Assembly: GCF_902506435.1 (NCBI RefSeq) | Contig: NZ_LR733215.1 | Coordinates: forward strand, 1,504,544 to 1,568,543 | DNA: 64,000 nucleotides | Origin: Nocardioides sp. AX2bis | GTDB taxonomy: Bacteria; Actinomycetota; Actinomycetes; Propionibacteriales; Nocardioidaceae | Reading direction: 5' to 3' | In this document: one piece after another, positions 54,783-63,760 of the stretch | Layout of the letters: the number at the start of each line of letters is the position of its first letter | Numbering within the stretch: the first letter of the stretch is position 1 | Notes under the pieces: generated by a model | What the model saw: only the letters and a program-made list of their open reading frames with translations | The model's database searches: none | Told to the model about the DNA's origin: nothing | Program-made: the position numbers and the translations under genes

Positions 54783-57620
54783 GTGGCAGGACGGATCCGC
54801 GAGGACGACATAGCGACGGTGCGCGAGAAGGCCCGCATCGACGACGTCGTCTCCTCCTACGTCACCCTGCGCAACGCCGGCGGCGGTTCGATGAAGGGGC
54901 TCTGCCCCTTCCACGACGAGAAGTCGCCGTCCTTCAACGTCAACCCCCAGCGTCAGTTCTGGCACTGCCTGGCGGGGGAGACCCGCGTCCTCACCTCCGA
55001 GGGCGCTCGGCCGATCTCCGAGCTGGCGGGCGGGGAGCACACGATCCTCGGTGCCTCGGGACAGTGGGTCTCCGCGCCGTTCCGCAGCTACGGACAGCAG
55101 CGCCTGCATCGGATCACGCTGACCCGCAACCGTCAGGTCAAGGAGGTCTACGCGACCGACGGCCACCGGTGGTTCGTGCGGTCCGGCGCGGGGCGGAGCG
55201 GGCGTCGCGAGGTCCTGACCACCGACCTCAAGCGCGACGACCGCTTGGTCACCGTCTTCCCGAGATCACTCATCGGCCGGACGACGCCGTCACCGTTCGG
55301 GATCGCGCACGGGTTCACCTACGGCGACGGCACCAGGTCAGGCACGGGGTCGTTGGCCCTGATCTGTCCGCCGAAGGACCTGGCGATGCTCAAGTGGTTC
55401 CCCAACAGTCACACCACGGCCTCGGGTGACAACCTGCTCGTCCACCACCTCCCTCGCTTCTTCAAGTCCCTGCCCCCGCGTGACGAGTCCGTCTCCTACC
55501 TCTACGGCTGGCTCGCCGGCTACGTCGCCGCAGACGGGTGCGTGGCGGAGGACGGCACGGTGATGCTGAACTCAGCGTCACGCACCGACCTGGAGTTCGT
55601 GCGGGACATCTGCACCCGTCTCGGTATCGACACCTACGGCATCACCACCCAGGTGCGGGAGGGCTTCCCAGGCAGGGAGCCCTCCGAGGTGCACAGGGTG
55701 CACTTCGTCACCGACACCTTGACCGAGGCCTTCTTCCTCCTCGACCACCACCGGGAGAGGTTCCTCGCTGCCGAGAAGTCGTACGCGCGCCGTGGGTGGA
55801 CCGTTCGTTCGGTCGAGGCCACGGACCGCGTCGAGGAGGTGTTCTGCGCGGAGGTGGAGGACGGACACGCCTTCGTGCTGGAGGACAACCTCCTCACCGG
55901 CAACTGCTTCGGTTGCGGAGAAGGCGGGGACGTCCTGTCCTTCCTGATGAAGATCGACGGGCTGTCCTTCGTCGAGGCCATCGAGCGGCTGGCGGAGAAG
56001 TACGGCGTGCCGCTGCGCCGCGAGGACGGCGACGACGACCGGCCCAAGGGGCCCGGGCGCGGTCGGCTGGTCGAGGCGCACAAGGCCGCCCAGGAGTACT
56101 ACGCCGAGCAGCTCGGCACCCCGGCCGCCCAGCAGGCACGCGACTTCCTGATCGGGCGCGGGTTCGACCAGGACGCGGCCCGGACCTTCGGCGTCGGGTT
56201 CTCCCCACGCGACGGGGAGGCGCTGCTCAAGCACCTCCGTGGGCGCGGGTTCAGCCAGGAGGAGGTCGTGGCCGGTGGGCTGGTCGCCGTGGGGCGCTCG
56301 GCGTACGACAAGTTCCGCGGCCGCCTGATGTGGCCGATCCGCGACGCCGGTGGCGACACGATCGGCTTCGGTGCCCGGCGGATCTTCGACGACGACCGGA
56401 TCGAGGCGAAGTACCTCAACACCGCCGAGACGCAGATCTACAAGAAGAGCCAGGTGCTCTACGGCCTCGACCTCGCGCGCCGCGAGATGGCGCGCTCGTC
56501 GCAGGCCGTCGTGGTCGAGGGCTACACCGACGTGATGGCCTGTCACCTCGCCGGCGTCGGCACCGCCGTGGCCACCTGCGGCACCGCCTTCGGCGACGAC
56601 CACACCCGGGTGCTGCGCCGGTTCCTGCACGACCACGAGGAGTTCCGCGGCGAGGTGATCTTCACCTTCGACGGCGACGCCGCCGGCCAGAAGGCGGCGC
56701 TCAAGGCCTTCGAGGGCGACCAGAACTTCGTCTCCCAGACCTATGTCGCGGTCGAGCCCACCGGCCTGGACCCCTGCGACCTGCGGGTGCAGCAGGGTGA
56801 CGCCGCGGTGCGCGAGCTGGTCGCGAAGCGGCTCCCGCTCTACCGCTTCGTGCTGTCCAACGTCGTCGGCAAGTACGACCTGGACCGTGCCGACGGCCGC
56901 GTCGACGCCGTGCGCGAGGGCGCCCGGCTGGTCTCCAGCATCCGCGACCGCTCGAAGGTGGACGCCTTCGCCCGGGAGCTCGCCGGCATGGTCGGCGCGG
57001 ACCCCGACGACGTGCGCGCCGAGGTGCGTCGTGCCGCCGGGCGTCCGGCGCCGACCCAGCGCGGCGGCCGCCCCGAGCGCGACCGGCGGGGGGACCGCGA
57101 GACGGCCACGACCGCCGAGCGGCCGGCCCGCAGCGCCGTCCCCGACCTGCGCGACCCACGGTTCGCGATCGAGCGGGAGACGCTCAAGCTCGTCGTCCAG
57201 CACCCGATGGCGATCGGGCGCACCACCGCCGACATCGGCGCCAACGACTTCACCCACCCGACCTACCGGGGCGTCTGGGCGGCCGTGTCCGCCGCGGGCG
57301 GGCCCTCGGCCGCGGCCGGCGACCCGTCGTGGGGCACCCGCGTCCGCGACGCCGCCGCCGACCCCGCGATCTCGTCGGCGATCAGCGCGCTGGGCGTCGA
57401 GCCGCTCAAGACGGCCAAGGAGCCGGACGCCCCGTACGTCCTGCTGCACGTGGTGCGGCTGATGGAGCTCACCGCGGCCCGGCGGATCGCCGAGGTGAAG
57501 TCGCGTCTGCAGCGCACGAACCCCGTCGAGCAGCCCACCGAGTACAACCGGATGTTCGGCGAGCTGGCCGCGCTCGAGCAGCACCGCCGCCTGCTGCGCG
57601 ACCGGATGGCGGGGCTGTGA
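54783..57620 (+). CDS. dnaG: DNA primase DnaG, interrupted by an intein
   Basis: This 945-residue precursor yields a 632-residue primase after splicing. The N-terminal CHC2 zinc finger is split: the first ligands are in GLCPFHDEKSPSF (Cys41, His44), then after QRQFWH comes the 313-residue intein (residues 62-374), and the finger resumes with CFGCGEGGDV. The RNA polymerase core contains FGARRIFDD, the toprim motif VVVEGYTDVMA and FTFDGDAAGQKAA. The C-terminal 200 residues form the DnaB-interacting domain. TAGACT lies 6 nt before the GTG, so transcription is probably leaderless. Primer synthesis should need splicing, as the zinc site is otherwise broken. Confidence 0.96.
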   Translation: MAGRIREDDIATVREKARIDDVVSSYVTLRNAGGGSMKGLCPFHDEKSPSFNVNPQRQFWHCLAGETRVLTSEGARPISELAGGEHTILGASGQWVSAPFRSYGQQRLHRITLTRNRQVKEVYATDGHRWFVRSGAGRSGRREVLTTDLKRDDRLVTVFPRSLIGRTTPSPFGIAHGFTYGDGTRSGTGSLALICPPKDLAMLKWFPNSHTTASGDNLLVHHLPRFFKSLPPRDESVSYLYGWLAGYVAADGCVAEDGTVMLNSASRTDLEFVRDICTRLGIDTYGITTQVREGFPGREPSEVHRVHFVTDTLTEAFFLLDHHRERFLAAEKSYARRGWTVRSVEATDRVEEVFCAEVEDGHAFVLEDNLLTGNCFGCGEGGDVLSFLMKIDGLSFVEAIERLAEKYGVPLRREDGDDDRPKGPGRGRLVEAHKAAQEYYAEQLGTPAAQQARDFLIGRGFDQDAARTFGVGFSPRDGEALLKHLRGRGFSQEEVVAGGLVAVGRSAYDKFRGRLMWPIRDAGGDTIGFGARRIFDDDRIEAKYLNTAETQIYKKSQVLYGLDLARREMARSSQAVVVEGYTDVMACHLAGVGTAVATCGTAFGDDHTRVLRRFLHDHEEFRGEVIFTFDGDAAGQKAALKAFEGDQNFVSQTYVAVEPTGLDPCDLRVQQGDAAVRELVAKRLPLYRFVLSNVVGKYDLDRADGRVDAVREGARLVSSIRDRSKVDAFARELAGMVGADPDDVRAEVRRAAGRPAPTQRGGRPERDRRGDRETATTAERPARSAVPDLRDPRFAIERETLKLVVQHPMAIGRTTADIGANDFTHPTYRGVWAAVSAAGGPSAAAGDPSWGTRVRDAAADPAISSAISALGVEPLKTAKEPDAPYVLLHVVRLMELTAARRIAEVKSRLQRTNPVEQPTEYNRMFGELAALEQHRRLLRDRMAGL
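54966..55904 (+). other. LAGLIDADG intein in the DnaG zinc finger
   Basis: This is a 313-residue in-frame insertion from Cys1 (CLAGETRVLTSEG) to Asn313 (EDNLLTGN), followed by extein Cys+1. Block A and block B are present (TDGH, with Thr64 and His67 of the TxxH motif), as is block F/G (VFCAEVEDGHAFVLEDN, then LLTGN). The penultimate residue is Gly instead of the usual His. A central endonuclease region has two dodecapeptide motifs, AHGFTYGDGT (about 114-123) and LYGWLAGYVAADG (179-191), each with its acidic residue, so the homing endonuclease may be active. Precise removal rebuilds a normal CHC2 finger. Confidence 0.96.
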
Positions 57621-58120
57621 AGGGCTTGCGCCGGCGCGACCCGATGCCGCCCGTCGACGTCGCGCCGGGGGAGCGGGTCCTGGCCTGGACCACGGCCGCC
57701 GAGGGTGGCGTGCTCGCCGGCACGCGCGACGCGGCGTACCTTCCCGGCGGTGTGCGCCTGCCGTGGGAGCAGGTCGAGAGCGCCGACTGGGACGTCGACG
57801 AGGAACGCTTCACGATCGCCGAGGTCGGCACCTGGGGCGAGGTGCGGGCGGTCCACGAGATGGCCGTCCCGGACCCGCGCACGCTGCTGGAGCTGGTGCG
57901 CGAGCGGGTCACCGCGAGCATCGTGCTGCAGCGGCACGTGGCGGTGCACGGCAAGCGCGGCGTCCGCGTGATCGGCCGGCGCGCGCCCTCGGGCCGTCAC
58001 CCGATCGTGTGGCTGACCGAGTACGACACCGGGGTCGAGCCCGACGACCCCGCCGTCGAGAGGGCGGCCGCCGCCGCTCTCGCCGCCGCCCGGGACGAGG
58101 TCGGCGACACCACCCCCTGA
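57617..58120 (+). CDS. Conserved hypothetical protein downstream of dnaG
   Basis: This 167-residue protein has a PH-like or barrel pattern: AWTTAAEGGVLAGTRDAAYLPG, PWEQVESADWDVDEERFTIAEV, then a basic second half (VRVIGRRAPSGRHPIVWLTEYD) and an alanine-rich C-terminal helix. No signal peptide or membrane helix. I cannot assign a function. The GTG overlaps the dnaG stop by 4 bp (GTGA), so it is co-translated with dnaG. Similar short genes after dnaG occur in related actinobacteria. Confidence 0.8.
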   Translation: MKGLRRRDPMPPVDVAPGERVLAWTTAAEGGVLAGTRDAAYLPGGVRLPWEQVESADWDVDEERFTIAEVGTWGEVRAVHEMAVPDPRTLLELVRERVTASIVLQRHVAVHGKRGVRVIGRRAPSGRHPIVWLTEYDTGVEPDDPAVERAAAAALAAARDEVGDTTP

Positions 58121-58205
58121 GCAGTCGGCCGGGCCGGCCGCCATGGGCGGGGACCGATTTTCACCCCGGTCCGGACGCTTGCTAATGTGTGCGCGCTGCA
58201 CCCGA

Positions 58206-58278
58206 TCCCCTGTAGCTCAATTGGCAGAGCATTCGGCTGTTAACCGGAGGGTTGTTGGTTCGAGTCCAACCGGGGGAG
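58206..58278 (+). tRNA. tRNA-Asn (GTT)
   Basis: The cloverleaf is clear: acceptor stem TCCCCTG with CGGGGGA (one G-T pair), D arm GCTC-AATTGGCA-GAGC, anticodon stem TTCGG/CCGGA with loop CTGTTAA (anticodon GTT at 58239-58241), and a T arm with GGTTCGAGTCC. The discriminator base is G. The 3' CCA is not encoded (GCAG follows). Confidence 0.95.
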
Positions 58279-58283
58279 CAGTG

Positions 58284-58323
58284 GAACCCCGTCTGACCCG
58301 CACGAGCGGGTCAGGCGGGGTTC
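58284..58323. terminator. Strong terminator hairpin after tRNA-Asn and the peroxidase gene
   Basis: Positions 58284-58301 pair with 58306-58323 over 18 bp, with one G-T wobble and a 4-nt loop (ACGA). The left side follows the tRNA by 5 nt and the right side lies 68 bp beyond the stop of the convergent peroxidase gene, so it could terminate both transcripts. Confidence 0.82.
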
Positions 58324-58390
58324 TGTCGTCCTGGGCCGTGCCGGTGCCCGCAGCCCAGGGACTGCGGACACCGGACGGATGCTGCCGCCG

Positions 58391-61300
58391 CTACCTCCCT
58401 GCGACCAGGTTGGACCTCGGCGACTGCGCGCTGTTCCCGACCGCGTTGATGGCCTCGACCGTGAACCGGTAGTTGCCGGCGGCGGGGAGCGTCATCTGCA
58501 GCGACCGCGCCGTGGCGGGCTGCACCGCCGAGGTCGTCGTGGAGAGCACGATCCCGAGGAGGCCGATCCGCAGCGCCCGGATCCGGTAGCCCGTGATGGG
58601 CGAACCGCCGGTGTTGGTGGCCGCGGGCCAGTTGGCTGTCGCCGTGACGGCACCTCCTGCGACCCCGGCCACCGCAGTACCGATCGCCGGCCTCCCCGGG
58701 ACTGTCACGGCTGCGGGTGTGACCACGTTCGAGGCCGCCGAGACCGGCCCGACCCCCACCGCGTTGACCGCGACGACACGGAAGTTGTACGCCGTGCCGT
58801 TCGTCAGCCCGGTGACGATGCTGCTGGTCGCCGTGGGTGCGATGTTGCCGATGGTGCGCACGATCGTCGCGCCCGTGCGGACCTGGATCCGGTAGGACGT
58901 GATGGCCGACCCACCGTCGCCGGGTGTGACCCAGCTGACCGTCGCCGAGGCGCTGCCGGCCGTGGCGCTGACGCCCGTCGGAGCGGCCGGAACGGTGGCG
59001 ACCTGCGCCGGGGTGACCGGGTTGGAGGCCGCGGACAGCGCCCCGGCGCCGGTGTCGTTCACGGCGCGCACCTGGAGGGTGTACGTCGTGCCGTTGGTCA
59101 GCCCCGTGATGGTCCCGCTGGTGGCGGTCGGCAGGATGCCGGTCGCCGTGACTGCGGTGCCGGTGGTCGGCGTGGCGACGATCTCGTAGCCGGTGACCGC
59201 CGAGGACCCGTTGGGTGCCGGAGCGGCCCAGGTCACGATCGCCGAGGCACTGCCCGCGGTCGCGGCGCCGATGGTCGGCGCGGCAGGAACGGCGACCGTG
59301 ATGGTCCGGTCGGAGAACTGCAGCTGCTCGACGTTGCGGAGGGTGTCCGTCCCGTCGGCACCCGCACCGCCGTCGTGCGCCACCGTGACCGCACTGCCGT
59401 CGGTGGTGATGGTGTAGTCCGCACGAGCGCCGCTGAACACCGCGGTGTCCGTGCCGCCGGAACCGGTCAGCACCTCGCGGACCGCCACGATGTTGCCCGG
59501 GTCGACCCGGCCTGCGAACACGGCCTCCTGCAGCGTCGGACCGGTGAGGGCTCCGGCGCCGTCCCGCAGGTACTGGCTGGTCATGGCGCTCTGCCCAGGT
59601 CCTTCGATGCTAGCGCTGCCGATCTCGGTGGACGGGTCGTCCGGGTTGGTGCGCACGCTCAGGCGGACGCTGAGGTACGCGTCACCGTCCGCGACGTCGT
59701 CGGCCCCGCGACCCTCGATGAGGTCGCTGCCGGCGCCACCGAGCAGGATGTTGCCGGCGCCCCACACGTTCGGACCGCTCAGGACCGGGCAGTCCTGGGA
59801 CGCCGACTGGGCGACCACGTCGGTCAACGGCGTGTCCAGGGTCGGCACGAGCGCGTCGAGTCCGGCGATGCGGTCGAGCCCGGACTGGTCCAGCACGTCG
59901 CACCCGACGAACCCGGCACCTCCGACGGTGGCCGGGACGACGTCGTCGCCTCGGAGCACGTCGTCGAACTTCCAGCCGGACAAGGCCTCGGCCTCGTTGA
60001 ACTTGTCGCGCACGCCTACCTGCAGGATGCCCAGCGGAGGGATCGGGAGCGCGAGGTCCAGGTCCTGCCGTTGCGGCTCACCCTGGCCGATCTCCCAGTC
60101 GAAGCCCGAGGCTCCGGCCACCTTCTCGATGCCGGCTCCGCCGACGCCGATGTCGTCCCCGCCTTCCATGTCGTAGTCGTCGTCGCCGCCCTGGCCGACG
60201 AGGATGTCGTGACCTGGCAGCTGGGAGTCGTCGAGGAAGAAGAGATTGCCGCTGTCCCCCTGCATGAGGTCCGGCTGGTCGCCGCCCTCCTCCCAGTCGT
60301 CCCCGCTGTCACCGAAGGCGGCGTCGAGGCTCTGCCCGAGGAGGACGAAGTCGTCGCCCGCCCCCGCGAAGGTCTCGTTGGCGTTGGCTCCACCGTTGCT
60401 GAAGTCCTTGCCGTTGCCGCCCATGAGGATGTCGAGCCCGATGCCGGCGTCGATCGCGTCGTCGCCGGGACCACCCTTGGGGACGTCGTCCCCGGCGGTG
60501 TCGGTGATGATGTCGTCACCGTCGCCTCCGAGTGCGACGTCGGCTCCGGCGCCGCCCTCGATGACGTCGTTCCCGAGGTCGCCCCAGAAGGTGTCGTTGT
60601 CGTTGCCGCCCCACACGCGGTCGACACCGGGGGTGCCGTTGTAGACGCTCTGGCCGTTGATGCCGGCCGGGTCGACGGAGTTGAACTGGCGGTACTGGAT
60701 CGTGCCGTCCGACTTCTTCAGGAGCAGCCTGTTCTCGTTGCACTCGGTCGACGGGTCGTCGTTGATCGACGTCGGGCCGACGGCGAAGCTGCCCGCCGCC
60801 GCGGGGGAGGTGAGGTTGCCCAGCTGGAACTTGCAGTCGGCCGTCGCGAACACGTCCGCCTTGAGGGTGTTCGTGCCCTCGGTGTTGCGCTCGATGAGCT
60901 CCGCGAACGAGTTGCCCTCGAGCTGGGCGCGCAGGTTCATGCCCGGCGTACGGGCCAGGTAGTAGAGCCGGTCACCGTTCTGGAGGTCGGTCATCTGGTT
61001 CTCGAACACGTAGTTGAAGGTGGTGCCGAGCAGACCGCCGAACGGGGTGGTGTTCTCGGCCAGACCGCCGACCCAGAGGTCGATGTCGTCCAACCCGGTG
61101 GTCGAGGTGGTGCCGGTGTCGGCCCACGCACCGGTGCTGTTCATGAAGTCGTCGGCGTCCGCGGGGACGTCGGGGTCACCCAGCACGGGGTTGACGATCC
61201 GCCTGGCTGCTTCTCTCCTCGACGCCAGCGTCGCCGGTCCGCCCCCTGGAGCGTTGAGGATGGTGGGGTGGCGGCCGTAGGCCGCGACGAAGTTGACGAG

Positions 61301-63628
61301 CGACTCCGGGTGCTTGATGTTCTCCCCGAAGTCCACCCAGCTGATATAGGGCTTGAGCTGACCGTCGTTGGTCCGGTTGTAGAGCTGACGGCGGAAGACG
61401 TTCAGCGGGGGCACCCCTTCGGACCGCGCTCGGGTCATGTTGATCGTCGCCAGGTCGAGGGGGAGGCCCAGCAGGTTGTTGCGGAGCGTGTCCGTGACGA
61501 ACTCGTCCAGCTCGTTCCCGGTCTGGTCGGACATGCCCATGACGACGCTGCCCGCTGCCTGGGCGGGAGTCAGCTCCCCCGCAGGACCGCCATCGGTGTA
61601 CGAGGGAGGGTTCAGGAACCCGTCGAGGAGCGAGATGTCGTTGCTCGACCCGTTCGCGTTGGTGCGGGAGATCGTCTCGGTCAGCATGGAGTGGCCGAAG
61701 CGGTAGACGGCGTGGGCGAACTCCGCCCTGATCGCCGGGTTGAGGTCGGTCTGGGTGAAGGCGAACGGCTCGAAGGGGTTGATCGCAGGCTGGACCTTGC
61801 GGGCGAACTCCTCGAACACGAGGTGCTGGTACTCCATCTCCGTCACGAAGCGTGCCGCCTGGAAGAGACGCTCCCCGTAGGTGAAGGTAGAGGCGCTGAC
61901 AGCCTCGAAGCGTGTCTTGAGCGCCGCGTTGGCCGGCAGGTCCAGGGTGGTCTGGATGTCCTCGACCAGGCGGTCGTGCTCGGAGTGGAAGACCTGGTGG
62001 ATGGCGGTCAGGCCGATGTTTTCGTTGACCCGACCGTCGCCGGCGATGAAGTGGGCGTCGAGCATCTCGTCGTCGTAGGTGCCGGCCGGCTGCGCCGCGA
62101 AGTCGGCGGACGCCGTGGTGTCGGCATCCGGCTCGAGGCCGGCCTTGGGCTCCGCGTTGTGCGCGATGTCGGTGAGGAAGGGGGTGTCGATGTGCTGGAC
62201 GTCGGCCGGGACCGGGACCGGGGCGCTCGTGTCACCCTCGACCAGTCCGGAGTCGGTCACGTACTGCGGCAGTCCCCGGAGCGGTCCGGGCACGAAGTTC
62301 CCGTAGGCGTCCACCGCGAGCATGGGGACGTCGAGGACGTCGGCATCGGTGAGCTCGAGTCCCAGCAGGACCGCAGCCTGCTCCTTCGTGGTGGCCCAGG
62401 TCGCCATGCCGGTGTCCTGGTCGGCAGGAGCACCGACCGCGCCGCCGAGCAGGCGGCCGGTCGCGACCGGACGGCCGGCGGAGCTGTTCGCGTACTCCCG
62501 CAGGAATGCCTGGTGGGAGGCGTGCGAGGTGTAGGTCTGGCTCTGGTCGACCCAGGGCGAGTCGGTGTTCTTGGCCTCCTGGACGTCGTCCGAGGTCCCC
62601 AGGACGTTGTCCGGGCCGGGCTGGTTCCTGGCGCGGGTCATCACCATGAACCGCAGGTTGGGGTCCAGGTCGTCGGCGTTGCCGAAGACGTGGTCCGCGC
62701 CCGCCACGAGCGGGTCGTCGTCCTTCAACGGCACGAAGACGGTGCCGCTGCCGCCCTTGACCGTCTGGTCCACGCCGTGGTCGAAGAACTGACCGAACAG
62801 CGTGAACATCGAGTTGTAGGGCGGGGAGAGACCCACGTCGGTGGTGACGTTGGGGATGAACAAGGTCTCGTGCGACGGGGTGCAGTTCGCCGGGACCGCG
62901 ACCACCGGGGGATCGGCCAGCGGGTCAGGGTCCGTGGTGCACGGCTGGACGCCCTCGTTGCCCTGGGTCCTGACGGGGAAGCCGGCCGCCGCGACGGCGG
63001 CGGGGTTGGTGGACGTCTGGTCCACGATCAGGTTGCTCACCGTGCGGGGCCGCGTGTCGAAGACGTTGCCCGACTTCTGGGCGTAGGTCGTCGTCCCGCC
63101 GGGCCCGAACCCGGGGGGCACGTCCTCGGCCGCCAGGTACCGGGAGTCGGCGAGCCGGGGGAACAGCTCGTCGGTGGCGCCGTTCCTCTCCTGGCCGGCG
63201 ACGAGGTTGTTGCAGGAGCCGTCGACCGTCCGCAGCCCGAAGGACAGCAGGGGGCTGGAGAGCTGGTTGGGTCCGGTGCCGAGGAGCGCACCGCAGGGGC
63301 CGGTGGCCGGGGTCGTGCCGGCGACGTGCGCCTCCGCGACCCTGATCTGCTTCAGGATGTAGGAGAGGTCGGACGGGCTCACGGTGAAGCCCTGACCCAC
63401 CGGCGCCGCGGCCGCGGCAGCCACCGCCCCCGTGAGAGCGGGCGGAGCACTGGTGGCCGGCACGCCAGCAGCCTGGGCGAAGAGGACCGCCGGCACGGTC
63501 ATGGTGGTGAGCAGGGCTGTGAGACGACGGCCGCGGCTTCGAGCTGCTCGGGGACGGTGGTCACCTGGCGGGGGAGCAGACCGAGCCGCGGCTCCCCTGG
63601 ACGCCGAACTTCGTTCTCTGAGCTTCAT
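58391..63628 (-). CDS. Secreted animal-type haem peroxidase with RTX and fibronectin III repeats
   Basis: This 1745-residue exported protein has a basic N-terminus (about 35 residues) and a signal segment (LTALLTTMTVPAVLFAQAAG). The peroxidase-cyclooxygenase domain spans about 75-930. Its distal motif is LFGQFFDHGVDQT (about 278-290) and its likely proximal haem His is in AVYRFGHSML (about 646). RTX-like calcium-binding repeats (GGNDNDTFWGD, GGAGADVALGGDGDD) run over about 1005-1130 with a second set near 1295. Three fibronectin III repeats (about 1446-1745) end the protein. Bacterial relatives of this type are secreted peroxidases. No sorting signal or secretion ATPase gene is nearby, so export is presumed through Sec or Tat. 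Confidence 0.92.
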   Translation of the reverse strand: MKLRERSSASRGAAARSAPPPGDHRPRAARSRGRRLTALLTTMTVPAVLFAQAAGVPATSAPPALTGAVAAAAAAPVGQGFTVSPSDLSYILKQIRVAEAHVAGTTPATGPCGALLGTGPNQLSSPLLSFGLRTVDGSCNNLVAGQERNGATDELFPRLADSRYLAAEDVPPGFGPGGTTTYAQKSGNVFDTRPRTVSNLIVDQTSTNPAAVAAAGFPVRTQGNEGVQPCTTDPDPLADPPVVAVPANCTPSHETLFIPNVTTDVGLSPPYNSMFTLFGQFFDHGVDQTVKGGSGTVFVPLKDDDPLVAGADHVFGNADDLDPNLRFMVMTRARNQPGPDNVLGTSDDVQEAKNTDSPWVDQSQTYTSHASHQAFLREYANSSAGRPVATGRLLGGAVGAPADQDTGMATWATTKEQAAVLLGLELTDADVLDVPMLAVDAYGNFVPGPLRGLPQYVTDSGLVEGDTSAPVPVPADVQHIDTPFLTDIAHNAEPKAGLEPDADTTASADFAAQPAGTYDDEMLDAHFIAGDGRVNENIGLTAIHQVFHSEHDRLVEDIQTTLDLPANAALKTRFEAVSASTFTYGERLFQAARFVTEMEYQHLVFEEFARKVQPAINPFEPFAFTQTDLNPAIRAEFAHAVYRFGHSMLTETISRTNANGSSNDISLLDGFLNPPSYTDGGPAGELTPAQAAGSVVMGMSDQTGNELDEFVTDTLRNNLLGLPLDLATINMTRARSEGVPPLNVFRRQLYNRTNDGQLKPYISWVDFGENIKHPESLVNFVAAYGRHPTILNAPGGGPATLASRREAARRIVNPVLGDPDVPADADDFMNSTGAWADTGTTSTTGLDDIDLWVGGLAENTTPFGGLLGTTFNYVFENQMTDLQNGDRLYYLARTPGMNLRAQLEGNSFAELIERNTEGTNTLKADVFATADCKFQLGNLTSPAAAGSFAVGPTSINDDPSTECNENRLLLKKSDGTIQYRQFNSVDPAGINGQSVYNGTPGVDRVWGGNDNDTFWGDLGNDVIEGGAGADVALGGDGDDIITDTAGDDVPKGGPGDDAIDAGIGLDILMGGNGKDFSNGGANANETFAGAGDDFVLLGQSLDAAFGDSGDDWEEGGDQPDLMQGDSGNLFFLDDSQLPGHDILVGQGGDDDYDMEGGDDIGVGGAGIEKVAGASGFDWEIGQGEPQRQDLDLALPIPPLGILQVGVRDKFNEAEALSGWKFDDVLRGDDVVPATVGGAGFVGCDVLDQSGLDRIAGLDALVPTLDTPLTDVVAQSASQDCPVLSGPNVWGAGNILLGGAGSDLIEGRGADDVADGDAYLSVRLSVRTNPDDPSTEIGSASIEGPGQSAMTSQYLRDGAGALTGPTLQEAVFAGRVDPGNIVAVREVLTGSGGTDTAVFSGARADYTITTDGSAVTVAHDGGAGADGTDTLRNVEQLQFSDRTITVAVPAAPTIGAATAGSASAIVTWAAPAPNGSSAVTGYEIVATPTTGTAVTATGILPTATSGTITGLTNGTTYTLQVRAVNDTGAGALSAASNPVTPAQVATVPAAPTGVSATAGSASATVSWVTPGDGGSAITSYRIQVRTGATIVRTIGNIAPTATSSIVTGLTNGTAYNFRVVAVNAVGVGPVSAASNVVTPAAVTVPGRPAIGTAVAGVAGGAVTATANWPAATNTGGSPITGYRIRALRIGLLGIVLSTTTSAVQPATARSLQMTLPAAGNYRFTVEAINAVGNSAQSPRSNLVAGR

Positions 63629-63760
63629 GGCAACCCCGCTTCTCTAGGACGATTGCCGCCACCTTGAACGCAGGACCTTGTGGGTTCCTTGCGCGCGGGG
63701 ACCCCGGCGGCGCCCTGCCAGGCCCTCGGTGCGTCCAGGGTCGTGTGCCAGGCTCGGCCG

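Noticed and set aside
54783..57620. DnaG insertion as a sequencing artefact or group I/II intron
   Set aside because: The insertion is in frame over 939 bp, has intein blocks A, B, F and G and LAGLIDADG motifs, and removal restores the exact CHC2 finger, so an intein explains everything.
58379..63667. 1762-codon plus-strand open frame opposite the peroxidase gene
   Set aside because: It mirrors the whole coding region of the peroxidase, has shadow composition, and would overlap the terminator side. The minus-strand product has haem peroxidase, RTX and FN3 motifs.
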